Positions 54,408 through 62,406 of a stretch of 64,000 bases of DNA are shown here, piece by piece (the stretch's first letter is position 1; every line of letters begins with the position of its first letter). The stretch comes from Solobacterium moorei (GTDB lineage Bacteria > Bacillota_I > Bacilli_A > Erysipelotrichales > Erysipelotrichaceae): assembly GCF_036323475.1 (NCBI RefSeq), contig NZ_AP028934.1, forward strand, positions 2,046,001-2,110,000, given 5' to 3'. The notes below the pieces were generated by a model that searched no databases, was not told where the DNA came from, and was given only the letters and a program-made list of their open reading frames with translations. A program made the position numbers and the translations under genes.

Positions 54408-55188
54408 GGATTTCTCCAGTTTCTGCATCGATGATTTGTGATAAGTCAATATCATTCTTAACTTCTTCCATATGATCAGAAATCGAGGATTTAACTGTTT
54501 CGTCCGTATTGATCTTCGAAACTAACTCTGTGGAAAGTGGTGCATATTTTAAAGCTTGTTTTAAAACTGTTTTCTTTGCCATGCTTTCAAAGTCTGATTG
54601 CCATGGTCCATTATTGAAAGTTTTTGAAAACTTCTTCGCATGCTCTAATACATCATCATGAGACATTACTTCAAAACCATATCCACCATTTGTATATTCA
54701 ATGACCGCATAGTATGCAGTAGGGTTTCCGCGATTGCTCATTGCTGGAACATGCACTAAATCGGAATGCAACCCTAACTCATACTTAAATTCATCATTTT
54801 CATATACTGTTTCTGTACGGATAGTTTTAATCTGTCCAGAATTATATGCCAACTGTAACAATCCTTTATATCCAAGCTGGAATTGACAACTATTTCCATA
54901 AGGAATTAAGTATGCTTGACCTAAAGGTGTGTTAGGCTCTAGTCCTAATTGTGCACTCTGCATCATTGCAGATAAGAACGTTGATGGTGAACATGCCTGC
55001 AGCTTAGGATTGTTAGATACTGCAGATAATGTGATACGTGTAAAACGCTCTGGAGTAATTGTTGAAGGAAGAGCCTTCTCAATCTCCGGTTTCATGATTG
55101 TAATGTAGTCTTTAATTGTTTTATTTTGTGTTGATACTCCAGCTTTTGCTACTGTTGCTGGTGCCTTAGCTGCTTTAATTTCTGTCAT
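54400..55188 (-). CDS. recT: RecT single-strand annealing protein
   Basis: A 262-residue recombinase. The core (Cys-Ser-Pro-Ser-Thr-Phe-Leu-Ser-Ala; Gly-Leu-Glu-Pro-Asn-Thr-Pro-Leu-Gly-Gln-Ala-Tyr-Leu-Ile-Pro-Tyr) is typical RecT. It anneals strands produced by the YqaJ exonuclease, whose gene overlaps its start by four bases. Confidence 0.95.
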   Translation of the reverse strand: MTEIKAAKAPATVAKAGVSTQNKTIKDYITIMKPEIEKALPSTITPERFTRITLSAVSNNPKLQACSPSTFLSAMMQSAQLGLEPNTPLGQAYLIPYGNSCQFQLGYKGLLQLAYNSGQIKTIRTETVYENDEFKYELGLHSDLVHVPAMSNRGNPTAYYAVIEYTNGGYGFEVMSHDDVLEHAKKFSKTFNNGPWQSDFESMAKKTVLKQALKYAPLSTELVSKINTDETVKSSISDHMEEVKNDIDLSQIIDAETGEIHE

Positions 55189-56138
55189 AGTGTTTTCTCC
55201 TTAATTTTTGTAATTTTGAATACTCTTGATTGAGTTGTTTTTAAATATTTTTGGTAAATCTCCGGATGGTCACTCTCTAAACTCTTGGCATCAATTGATG
55301 ATCTGTTTTGCGTTTTCCATGAGACTCTGTAAGCAGCTGTGAATCCGCCTTCGTGCTCACCAATCTCTGCTTTGATTTTGTTTTGATACTCCGCTTTAAT
55401 TTTGTTCAAAGCATCTATCTGTACATCTACATCTTGAATTGATTGTAAGCATTGTGTGACTGTGCTTGAGTAGCTTAAATCAATCACATCTTGTGTATCA
55501 TTTTGATATCGTTTCTGGAGCGCGTTAGATGTGCTTTCCGAGCCGTCTATATCTGGGGTAGTATTATTTACCACCAAATCCCAAAACGTTCTCTCTGCGC
55601 TTAATAACGCGTCTATATGCTTGTCATTTCGATCAATCTGTAGGATATGGAATTGTGTGTTGTCTTTTTTGACTGCGATGTACCATTTCTCACATCCTGT
55701 TAGCATCATGTAATGCATACACTGCCAGTAGTACTGTGGTGGTATCTCTCCATCCTGATAAGCCGTCTTATTCCATGCAGACGTTGTTTTACATTCCAAA
55801 CCAGCATTTTCTCCAACGACCATACGATCAACATGTCCAGCTAAGAATGGATATTCTTTGCAAAGGTATGTCATGTTAGAACGTCGTACAGATTTGCTTG
55901 TTTCTAAGCAGAATCGTTTAGCTACGATTTCCTCTTCTTCTGTGCCAAACCAAACCTGTAGCTTATCGCTAATATCATCCGGTTCTAGTTGTCCTGTTTT
56001 CTCTAGCCATAATTCATATTGAGATTTCCACGGATTGACATTCATGATCGTTCCGGCATCGCTGCCACCAATAAACTTATGTCTATCCTTTGCTGGATCT
56101 CCGCTAAATGGCTTTTTATAAAGTGTTAATTTCTCCAT
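55185..56138 (-). CDS. YqaJ-type lambda exonuclease-family recombinase
   Basis: A 317-residue 5'-3' exonuclease. Catalytic marks are Gly-Gly-Ser-Asp-Ala-Gly near 25, Ala-Gly-His-Val-Asp near 100 and Gly-Leu-Glu-Cys-Lys-Thr near 116. It works with RecT as the phage's recombination pair. The C-terminal part is helical. Confidence 0.92.
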   Translation of the reverse strand: MEKLTLYKKPFSGDPAKDRHKFIGGSDAGTIMNVNPWKSQYELWLEKTGQLEPDDISDKLQVWFGTEEEEIVAKRFCLETSKSVRRSNMTYLCKEYPFLAGHVDRMVVGENAGLECKTTSAWNKTAYQDGEIPPQYYWQCMHYMMLTGCEKWYIAVKKDNTQFHILQIDRNDKHIDALLSAERTFWDLVVNNTTPDIDGSESTSNALQKRYQNDTQDVIDLSYSSTVTQCLQSIQDVDVQIDALNKIKAEYQNKIKAEIGEHEGGFTAAYRVSWKTQNRSSIDAKSLESDHPEIYQKYLKTTQSRVFKITKIKEKTL

Positions 56139-56275
56139 TTGATTTCCTCGTATTTCTTATTCCAATTGAGTTGTGCATTCTCCATTGCTTCATCAAACAT
56201 CTCTTCGTATTTATCTTCTTCAGATGTGATAAATGATGGGAAATCTTCTTCTATAATCACTAGATCACTCTTCAT
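56126..56275 (-). CDS. Small acidic phage protein (49 residues)
   Basis: The frame runs from ATG 56275 to 56126 and overlaps both neighbours: the zinc-ribbon gene upstream and the exonuclease gene start downstream. It is very acidic (Glu/Asp-rich, with a Tyr-Glu-Glu-Met-Phe-Asp-Glu-Ala helix). No family recognised. The tight overlaps support real translation. Confidence 0.5.
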   Translation of the reverse strand: MKSDLVIIEEDFPSFITSEEDKYEEMFDEAMENAQLNWNKKYEEIKWRN

Positions 56276-56426
56276 CTTCTGCACCATCTTCTTTTTCCTC
56301 TATATTCTCCGATGAGCAAAATGGGCATACTGGATAAGTCCGATAAGAATAGTCGTAATATCCCTTTTTCCATTTCATGTCGTCATCTGCAAATGTTCTG
56401 TGACAGTGTTCGCAATACATTTTCAT
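56265..56426 (-). CDS. Small zinc-ribbon phage protein (53 residues)
   Basis: ATG at 56426 shares bases with the upstream stop (TAATG), which decides the start. Cys-Glu-His-Cys near 5-8 and Cys-Pro-Phe-Cys near 34-37 form a zinc ribbon. The tail is acidic. Function unknown. Confidence 0.65.
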   Translation of the reverse strand: MKMYCEHCHRTFADDDMKWKKGYYDYSYRTYPVCPFCSSENIEEKEDGAEDEE

Positions 56427-56530
56427 TAGTCGATACCTAGAACAAATGCGATGACCTTTACAAATAAAGCCCCGTAGAAAATGCAAATCCCTAGTCTTAA
56501 TGCTTCATTACTAAATTTATTTGTTTTCAT
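56426..56530 (-). CDS. 34-residue single-helix membrane peptide
   Basis: ATG at 56530 behind AAAGGG. One hydrophobic helix (residues 13-32, Gly-Ile-Cys-Ile-Phe-Tyr-Gly-Ala-Leu-Phe) follows a short polar start. Its stop overlaps the next start. Many temperate phages carry such peptides near the early genes; no function can be given. Confidence 0.5.
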   Translation of the reverse strand: MKTNKFSNEALRLGICIFYGALFVKVIAFVLGID

Positions 56531-56576
56531 TGTTCTACCCTTTCTGTGTTAAAATGGTAGTGACATTTTGTGGATG

Positions 56577-56852
56577 TCACTTAAGCGCTCTTGTCTTGCT
56601 GGACTGCGCTTTTTTTAGTTGTATGCCAAGTATTCTGATTTTTTCTTTGCTTCCTAGATCACAATCCGCTGTTAAACGGATAAACTCTGCATACTCTTCT
56701 TCTGTACTTAAGCATTGACTTCCATATCTGCGATAGCGCAATAGTCCAGCTTGTCTGTACCATCCAACTCTCACCTTTGTGCAATGGAGTCGATTTGCGA
56801 TTTCTTCCGTATCAATCAATGTGAGATTAGGAATGTCTTCCGGTGTTAACAT
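56577..56852 (-). CDS. Small DNA-binding-like phage protein
   Basis: A 91-residue protein with a MerR/excisionase-like helix-turn-helix (Ile-Asp-Thr-Glu-Glu-Ile-Ala-Asn-Arg-Leu-His-Cys-Thr-Lys-Val-Arg-Val, residues 13-30). A basic tail follows. Probably a small regulator; the target is unknown. Confidence 0.6.
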   Translation of the reverse strand: MLTPEDIPNLTLIDTEEIANRLHCTKVRVGWYRQAGLLRYRRYGSQCLSTEEEYAEFIRLTADCDLGSKEKIRILGIQLKKAQSSKTRALK

Positions 56853-56866
56853 GTTTGCTCCCCTTT

Positions 56867-57604
56867 CTAACTTCCGAGAAATTTGTTGATGAAGTACTGC
56901 TGACCTTTGCCAGTAACTTTGGTTGTACGTGTAATTCGTACACTTCCGTCCGGATTGCTGAAGGTACTTTCCTTCACTTTGAATAGTCCTAAATTCATAG
57001 CTAACTGTGTTGGCATATTTCGACTTGAACCGTACTTAATTAGATATCCATTATCACGTAGCCAATCGAATAAACGTTTTTGCCCGATATCGTGTCCGTT
57101 TTGTTTGATTAGCTTTGCTAGATCTCCAATTAGTATGTTTGAGTTACTTGCTGCTACTGCATCAGCAAATAAGGCTTTAGGCTTCATTTCTTGAATAATG
57201 ATTTCCTTTTGCTTTAACTGCTCACCAGCTTTCATAAGCAAATCCGCTAGTGATTGTGGATTATGTGTAATGTCATATGCTTTCTCATCTGTTAGATACA
57301 CACCGTTCTTTCTGATTGCTGGCAAGACTTCTGATGTGACCCACTTTCTGAATTCCTTTGCATTAGGCTTATCACTTCGAAGAATGACCGCATATAATCC
57401 GCTTTCTGTGATGACAGTCGCTTCACCCTGACGCCCTAAGTTAAACTTAGCCCGTTCATCATCTTCTAATCTATTTGCGACTACTGTCGGATTACTGAGT
57501 TCTAAGACATCACATACGTCTTTCAATACCCAATAATGTTGATTGTTTAGTTGTACTGTTCGTACGGGTTGACTGTTAAAACTGAATGTTTGTAAATTGT
57601 TCAT
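56867..57604 (-). CDS. Phage antirepressor (BRO-N plus KilAC)
   Basis: A 245-residue antirepressor. The N-terminal BRO domain includes Trp-Val-Leu-Lys-Asp-Val-Cys-Asp-Val-Leu, Val-Ile-Thr-Glu-Ser-Gly-Leu-Tyr and Phe-Arg-Lys-Trp-Val. The C-terminal KilAC domain includes Gly-Gln-Lys-Arg-Leu-Phe-Asp-Trp-Leu-Arg. It counters the CI repressor and favours lytic growth. First gene of the leftward block after the oppositely directed DUF4145 gene. Confidence 0.92.
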   Translation of the reverse strand: MNNLQTFSFNSQPVRTVQLNNQHYWVLKDVCDVLELSNPTVVANRLEDDERAKFNLGRQGEATVITESGLYAVILRSDKPNAKEFRKWVTSEVLPAIRKNGVYLTDEKAYDITHNPQSLADLLMKAGEQLKQKEIIIQEMKPKALFADAVAASNSNILIGDLAKLIKQNGHDIGQKRLFDWLRDNGYLIKYGSSRNMPTQLAMNLGLFKVKESTFSNPDGSVRITRTTKVTGKGQQYFINKFLGS

Positions 57605-57621
57605 ATTTATCCTTTCTTTGA

Positions 57622-57627
57622 TATAAT
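57622..57627 (+). promoter_or_regulatory. -10 element for the DUF4145 gene
   Basis: A perfect TATAAT lies 25 bases before the start codon in the gap between divergent genes. No good -35 is seen. Confidence 0.4.
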
Positions 57628-57652
57628 TTGGCTAAATAGTGAGGTTTAGTTA

Positions 57653-58306
57653 ATGAGTAATTCTTTTAAATGTCCCTATTGTGGGGAAACATATCCATTA
57701 ATTTCTGAAAATACCTTTTATAACAGGGGTACATATCTCTCTGAAAAAATGATTGAAAGCGGAAATCCATCTTATTCTGAAAGGATTGATTCCTATATTT
57801 ATAAGTGTCCTACTTGCCATAAAGCAGTAATTTCATTTTCTGGCAGGGGAGAGCTATTACAGTTTGATTACATCCAAGTAAAGCCAAAATCATTAGCCAT
57901 CAATTTCCCTGAATATGTTCCAGCGAATATACGCACAGATTATGAAGAAGCTTATGCCATCTTGCATCTATCCCCAAAGGCTTCTGCAACTCTTTTGAGA
58001 AGATGTTTACAGGCAATGATTCAAGATTTCTGGGGCATTACAAAAGGAAATCTTTATGAGCAAATATCAGCTATCGAACCTAAGGTATCTCCATCACAAT
58101 GGAAAGCACTCAATGGTTTACGTAAAATTGGTAATATTGGTGCTCACATGAAAGAAGATAGCGATAAGATTCTTGTTGATATCACTGTAGACGAAGCAGA
58201 GAAACTATTAGCCTTTATTGAACTTATAATTAAGCAATGGTATATCGATCGTCACGAACAAGAAGAATTGTATGAGAGCATAGCCACCATAGCTGAATCA
58301 AAATAA
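57653..58306 (+). CDS. DUF4145-domain protein with N-terminal zinc ribbon
   Basis: A 217-residue protein. Zinc ribbon: Cys-Pro-Tyr-Cys (5-8) and Cys-Pro-Thr-Cys (near 52-55). The DUF4145 domain (about 95-200) has Ala-Ser-Ala-Thr-Leu-Leu-Arg-Arg-Cys-Leu-Gln and Leu-Arg-Lys-Ile-Gly-Asn-Ile-Gly-Ala-His, the typical four-helix pattern. The family is found in defence islands and fused to nucleases. Here it is transcribed against the lytic genes, so it may be expressed in the lysogen. Confidence 0.8.
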   Translation: MSNSFKCPYCGETYPLISENTFYNRGTYLSEKMIESGNPSYSERIDSYIYKCPTCHKAVISFSGRGELLQFDYIQVKPKSLAINFPEYVPANIRTDYEEAYAILHLSPKASATLLRRCLQAMIQDFWGITKGNLYEQISAIEPKVSPSQWKALNGLRKIGNIGAHMKEDSDKILVDITVDEAEKLLAFIELIIKQWYIDRHEQEELYESIATIAESK

Positions 58307-58310
58307 TTCC

Positions 58311-58502
58311 TTAATTCGATACCTCATCTAAAGCATCTTTGGTAAACAGATATTCTAATTTCCCATCATTGCGCTGCTCATAATACTTATGAACGTATCT
58401 TGCAAGGTCATTTTCTGTCCCCGCACCCCTAACACATAGAATTTCTATAACGTTTACTTTACGGATTCCTCTGAATCTATCATTTAGTTCTATTTCCTTC
58501 AT
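58311..58502 (-). CDS. Hypothetical small phage protein
   Basis: A 63-residue basic/acidic mixed protein convergent with the DUF4145 gene (four bases between stops). No family recognised. AAGGAG precedes its start, in the same gap as the start region of the next rightward gene. Confidence 0.5.
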   Translation of the reverse strand: MKEIELNDRFRGIRKVNVIEILCVRGAGTENDLARYVHKYYEQRNDGKLEYLFTKDALDEVSN

Positions 58503-58565
58503 ATCTTCTCCTTTCTTTCGTACAACCCCTTTTCATATAATTAATCTGAAAGGAGGTGAATAATA

Positions 58566-58907
58566 ATGGATTGGTTTCATTTGGTTGAGTTAGCCATCAC
58601 TGCGTTGGTTCCATCATTTTTAAGTTACTTAATTGCAATTCGCGATAAAGAGATAAAAATTAAAGATATTGAACATAAATATGAAATTGAAATTAAGAGA
58701 TTAGAGTCGGAACAAGAAGCCTTGAAGCAAAAACATCAGCATGATTTAGAAATGTTGACAGCACGTTCAAACGCCACAAAGGATGAAGTGATGAACAACG
58801 CAATGGCTGGAGCAATCGGAAATGTTTTCAACAAATTAGTGACAGGCGAAATCGAAATTTCAAAGTTACAAGAGTTGTCCAAAAAATTTCCTGCGAAAAA
58901 ACAGTAA
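58566..58907 (+). CDS. Membrane-anchored coiled-coil phage protein
   Basis: A 113-residue protein with AAAGGAGG and a TATAAT (58536-58541) directly upstream. One N-terminal membrane helix (about 5-25) is followed by a long Lys/Glu coiled coil (28-70) and a helical tail. Not recognised as a family. Rightward direction inside the leftward early region and its own promoter suggest lysogenic expression, for example in superinfection exclusion; that is inference. Confidence 0.6.
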   Translation: MDWFHLVELAITALVPSFLSYLIAIRDKEIKIKDIEHKYEIEIKRLESEQEALKQKHQHDLEMLTARSNATKDEVMNNAMAGAIGNVFNKLVTGEIEISKLQELSKKFPAKKQ

Positions 58908-58910
58908 TCT

Positions 58911-59066
58911 TTATTTTGGGGATTCAAGTAATGTCTTTTTTACTAAATTGAAGCAATCTTGAATTCCTTTTTTATACCCTTTTCCATAGTCATTTAGCCC
59001 TTCATCCGGAATTAGAGATTGAAGGCTTGCGACTAAATTAATAAGTAACTCTTGCTTTTCTGACAT
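58911..59066 (-). CDS. Small hypothetical phage protein (51 residues)
   Basis: ATG at 59066 with AAGGAGG upstream. Helical, with Asp-Tyr-Gly-Lys-Gly-Tyr-Lys-Lys-Gly in the middle. No family recognised. It ends three bases from the convergent coiled-coil gene. Confidence 0.55.
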   Translation of the reverse strand: MSEKQELLINLVASLQSLIPDEGLNDYGKGYKKGIQDCFNLVKKTLLESPK

Positions 59067-59087
59067 ACGTGCGTTTCCTCCTTCCTT

Positions 59088-59300
59088 TCAAGCATTGCCG
59101 CTCAAATCATTGCGAATGTTGTTAGCGGAAAAATTCAAATCTAAATCTTTTTCATTTGTAACGATTCGAATCAATAGATGTGTTGTTTCAGAAGCACATC
59201 TTTTTAATTCGTAGCCAACAACATTTTGCAGTTCTACGTCATCAATAAAGATTCTTCCGATTCCGTCATAATCCTCAATTCTTATTTTTTGCTTGTTCAT
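59088..59300 (-). CDS. Small hypothetical phage protein (70 residues)
   Basis: The start ATG at 59300 is fixed by AAGGAGAAGG before it; a longer frame from 59354 overlaps the Cro-like gene and lacks a ribosome site. The sequence alternates beta strands (Gly-Arg-Ile-Phe-Ile-Asp-Asp-Val-Glu-Leu; Thr-His-Leu-Leu-Ile-Arg-Ile-Val). No family recognised. Confidence 0.6.
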   Translation of the reverse strand: MNKQKIRIEDYDGIGRIFIDDVELQNVVGYELKRCASETTHLLIRIVTNEKDLDLNFSANNIRNDLSGNA

Positions 59301-59350
59301 CGATATATCCTTCTCCTTTCTACTTTTGTCTAATTTATTAGTCTTTTGGT

Positions 59351-59539
59351 TCAAGAAAAAATATCGGATATCTTTAGATCAAGTGCATCAGCAATCTTTT
59401 TTAATGTTATCGCTGTTGTATTGCCGGCCTTATCAGATTCAAGATTTACTATAATCTGTCGAGATATTCCAGCCTTTTTCGCGAGTTCTTCCTGAGATAG
59501 TCCGAGCTTTTCTCGCCATTCTTTTACTTTGTATTGCAT
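59351..59539 (-). CDS. Cro-like XRE-family regulator
   Basis: A 62-residue helix-turn-helix protein (Leu-Gly-Leu-Ser-Gln-Glu-Glu-Leu-Ala-Lys-Lys-Ala-Gly-Ile-Ser, then Leu-Glu-Ser-Asp-Lys-Ala-Gly-Asn). First gene of the leftward early operon, divergent from the CI-like gene. It probably turns down the CI promoter during lytic growth. Confidence 0.88.
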   Translation of the reverse strand: MQYKVKEWREKLGLSQEELAKKAGISRQIIVNLESDKAGNTTAITLKKIADALDLKISDIFS

Positions 59540-59558
59540 CTCTGTTCACCTCCTGATA

Positions 59559-59616
59559 AAAGTCTAATAAGTTAGACTTTAAATGTCAAGCAAATTAGTC
59601 AAAAAGATGTATAATA
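59559..59616. promoter_or_regulatory. CI/Cro operator-promoter region
   Basis: A perfect 9-bp inverted repeat with four-base spacer (59559-59567 and 59572-59580), and a TATAAT at 59611-59616 for the rightward CI gene, lie in the gap between the divergent regulators. A half-site-like TTAGTC occurs at 59594. Confidence 0.7.
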
Positions 59617-59638
59617 AATTTAACAAAGAGGTAAACAT

Positions 59639-60301
59639 ATGAAATTAGGCAAAATACTAAAAGATTTTAGAAATCTTCATAAAATAAGCATGGAAGAAAT
59701 GGCGAAAAGGTGTGGAGTAAGTAAAGCCTATATAGGTTTTATTGAATCTGGAATAAACCCTTCTACCGGAAAGTCATTAGCTCCATCGATAGACACGCTC
59801 AAAAAACTTGCTAATGGAATGGGTATGTCAATTGATGATTTGATACCCCTAATGGGGGATGATGAAATCAGCTTATCTAATGAGCCCGACCCATCCAGCA
59901 TCCCAGGCATTATTCCCGTTCGTAAAATCAAGAAAATTCCTATACTTGGAACTTTATGCGCAGGAGATGGTGTATGGTGTGAAGAAAATTATGATGATTA
60001 TATATCTGTAGACGGCCACATCAAAGCAGATTTTGCTTTACACGTTCAAGGCGACAGTATGCTAAATGCAAACATCCATGATGGAGATATCGCTTTTTTT
60101 AAAAAGATAAACACCGTGGATAACGGACAAATAGCGTGCGTACTTTTAACAGAGACAAATGAAGTAATGCTTAAAAAAGTCTTATTTGCTGACAGCACTG
60201 CGATATTGCAACCCTGTAACGATGAATATAAGCCCATCATAACCAATGATTTTATTGTGCTTGGCTTGCTAAAAGGAATATATAAAGAAATAAATCAATA
60301 A
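59639..60301 (+). CDS. CI-like repressor with S24 (LexA-type) autoprotease
   Basis: A 220-residue lysogeny repressor. Helix-turn-helix at residues 5-65. The S24 domain has cleavage site Ala108-Gly109, catalytic Ser140 (Gly-Asp-Ser-Met) and Lys179 or Lys180. RecA-stimulated self-cleavage would link induction to DNA damage. All catalytic parts are present. Confidence 0.93.
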   Translation: MKLGKILKDFRNLHKISMEEMAKRCGVSKAYIGFIESGINPSTGKSLAPSIDTLKKLANGMGMSIDDLIPLMGDDEISLSNEPDPSSIPGIIPVRKIKKIPILGTLCAGDGVWCEENYDDYISVDGHIKADFALHVQGDSMLNANIHDGDIAFFKKINTVDNGQIACVLLTETNEVMLKKVLFADSTAILQPCNDEYKPIITNDFIVLGLLKGIYKEINQ

Positions 60302-60314
60302 GAGGATAGACATT

Positions 60315-60983
60315 ATGAAAAAATTACTCGGTTTTATGGAACGACTATCCAGTAAATATAATCAAAAATCAAAAAAATACGATATGGAGACTTTGGAAGG
60401 TATCAAAGCAATTCCCGTCCCTGCAAAAGACTATAATACTGGCAATGATCTAAAGGATGCTATTTGGTATATCTTACAAAGAAAAGCTACAGAGCATAAA
60501 AGAAATGGAAAGTTAGACTTAGCAATTGCTTGTTTGAGAAAATCTAACGAGCTGTCTGATTATGAAAGTAATCCTTTCCTTTTAGAAAAAGATTACTTAA
60601 GACTACCAAAATATATTGCGCTAACAGGTGATAAAGCGTTAGCTAAGTTAGAAGAAGATAATATTTATGCTAGGCATCCAGAGTTTAGAGATCGCAGACT
60701 TACAAATCTAAAATTAATTGCAAAACAAATTGAGATTTCAAAGAAAACTAAAAACGATTTAGTCCAAGTGTTTACTCATGGCAACTGTCCAAAATGTAAA
60801 AAACTTAATAAAAAAATCTACTCATTATCCGGAACATCAAAAAAATTTCCGCTTATACCTCCTGAAATATTTATTGATGGTGGGCATAATAGCACATGCT
60901 ATATCTCAGTATATTCATACTACCCAAATTTAGAAAATGACGATAAAGGGAATCCTGAAGATATAGCAGAGAAATGTTATTAA
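60315..60983 (+). CDS. Hypothetical protein after the CI repressor
   Basis: A 222-residue soluble protein. Residues 45-90 look like a helical repeat of TPR type (Ala-Thr-Glu-His-Lys-Arg-Asn-Gly-Lys-Leu-Asp-Leu-Ala-Ile-Ala). A Cys-Pro-Lys-Cys pair near 158-161 and a further Cys near 195 suggest a zinc site. No family recognised. It starts 13 bases after the CI stop, so it is co-expressed in the lysogen. It may be a lysogenic-conversion gene. Confidence 0.6.
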   Translation: MKKLLGFMERLSSKYNQKSKKYDMETLEGIKAIPVPAKDYNTGNDLKDAIWYILQRKATEHKRNGKLDLAIACLRKSNELSDYESNPFLLEKDYLRLPKYIALTGDKALAKLEEDNIYARHPEFRDRRLTNLKLIAKQIEISKKTKNDLVQVFTHGNCPKCKKLNKKIYSLSGTSKKFPLIPPEIFIDGGHNSTCYISVYSYYPNLENDDKGNPEDIAEKCY

Positions 60984-61012
60984 GAAAGAGAAGAAGGAGA
61001 TAAATAAAAAAA

Positions 61013-61035
61013 TCCGACTGCTACCAACAGTCGGA
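61013..61035 (-). terminator. Leftward-facing terminator upstream of the small gene at 61100
   Basis: A perfect 8-bp stem (61013-61020 with 61028-61035). The T run lies on the left when read on the minus strand, so it ends leftward transcription although no leftward gene precedes it. A second weak hairpin lies at 61038-61081. Confidence 0.5.
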
Positions 61036-61099
61036 CAGGCAGTAAACTCACAACCAAGTGCTTTTACTGTACTTGATTTTAACACGAAAGGAGTGTTAT

Positions 61100-61237
61100 A
61101 TGGAACAAATAGAAAAATATCTTGATGAAATTGAAGCAGCGCTCTACAAGATGTCACCAACAGAACGCGAGCACTTAATGGAAGTACTGCATCTAGCGTT
61201 TGCGGACTATTTTGATAATAACTATAGAAAATCTTAG
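61100..61237 (+). CDS. Small acidic phage protein (45 residues)
   Basis: ATG at 61100 behind GAAAGGAG. Two amphipathic helices (Glu-Lys-Tyr-Leu-Asp-Glu-Ile; Glu-Arg-Glu-His-Leu-Met-Glu-Val-Leu). It lies 14 bases before the integrase start. It could be an excisionase-type helper by position, but it is acidic, which argues against DNA binding. Confidence 0.55.
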   Translation: MEQIEKYLDEIEAALYKMSPTEREHLMEVLHLAFADYFDNNYRKS

Positions 61238-61251
61238 GAAGGAGAAAACAA

Positions 61252-62406
61252 ATGAAAGAGAAATGGATTGTTGAAATATCATCTAAGACTAAAGGTGATG
61301 GCTACAGAGTTGTAGCAAAAGCCTATGAATCCGGAGCTCGTAGAACGATTGACGGCGGTCGCTTCTACGCTTCAGAGTATGGTGGTGATAAGAAGTTGGC
61401 CAAGACTGCAGCAATCATTGCGCGCAACAAACTTCAGGAAGAAATTAGCCTTAACAAACATTCAAAGCAAGCTTTCTATACCGTACAAGAATGTTATGAC
61501 AAAACTGCTTTTCTATTACAATTCTCGATCAAGACAAAAGAACGACACGACTGCTTGTACAGAGCTTTGATTCCTGAAGGTTTGAGACACAAAAATATAC
61601 TTAAAGTAACAACGGAAGATGTCCAGCGCTCCATTAATGAATACTGCAAGACACACTCGCAGAATCAAGTAAAGCACGCTATGAGTGTTTGGAGACAAAT
61701 CTATAAAGTAGCGCTGCTTTCAGAGATTCCGGTTGTTGATAGATCAGCAATGGTTGTTATTCCTAAATCAAAAGTAATCGAAAAGAAACGTGGTACCATT
61801 ATCACTCATGAGAATTTTGAGAAATTTGCGGATGAGCTACTCATGTATAACTCACACACAGCTGCAGGGCGTCATCGTTCTATAGCGATTTGGTATGCAT
61901 GCAGAATCATGCTGCATACAGGACTCAGGCCACAGGAAGTATATGCCCTATCGCGTTCAGACATTGATTTAAACACTATGCAGATACACGTATGTAAATC
62001 TGTTGGATCAGATACAAATACTAAGCGAATGATCATCCCTGTAAAGACAGAGTTCTCTAATGCTACGGTTCCGATTTCCAGTACATTAAAGCCTATACTC
62101 GAAAAATTATTATCCTGGTCACAAAGTCCTGATCTACTGTTTCTCGATGTTGACGGATTACCTTTTGAAATCAGTGCGGTGAGCACATATGTCATTAATG
62201 TCTCAAAGAAGTGTAAAGCAAAATATGGTTTTACGTTCAATCAGTACATGTTACGCCACCTATTCAGTAGCGATCTGTTTGCAGCCAACGTTAATCCTAA
62301 GGTCATCCAATCTTTGATGAGACACGCCACAGAAAATATGAGCTTGTATTATGCATATGCTACAGAAGAAGATAAGCTAAAAGCGATTGAAGATAGAGAA
62401 CTATAA
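61252..62406 (+). CDS. int: Tyrosine recombinase (prophage integrase)
   Basis: A 384-residue integrase. An N-terminal arm-binding part is followed by a SAM-like domain (75-170) and the catalytic domain. Arg226 (Thr-Gly-Leu-Arg-Pro-Gln-Glu), Arg335-His336, His358 (Met-Arg-His-Ala-Thr) and the nucleophile Tyr366 or Tyr367 are visible. The usual box II His before Arg335 is Tyr332. It inserts and, with a directionality factor, excises the phage. GGAGG precedes the start. Confidence 0.92.
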   Translation: MKEKWIVEISSKTKGDGYRVVAKAYESGARRTIDGGRFYASEYGGDKKLAKTAAIIARNKLQEEISLNKHSKQAFYTVQECYDKTAFLLQFSIKTKERHDCLYRALIPEGLRHKNILKVTTEDVQRSINEYCKTHSQNQVKHAMSVWRQIYKVALLSEIPVVDRSAMVVIPKSKVIEKKRGTIITHENFEKFADELLMYNSHTAAGRHRSIAIWYACRIMLHTGLRPQEVYALSRSDIDLNTMQIHVCKSVGSDTNTKRMIIPVKTEFSNATVPISSTLKPILEKLLSWSQSPDLLFLDVDGLPFEISAVSTYVINVSKKCKAKYGFTFNQYMLRHLFSSDLFAANVNPKVIQSLMRHATENMSLYYAYATEEDKLKAIEDREL

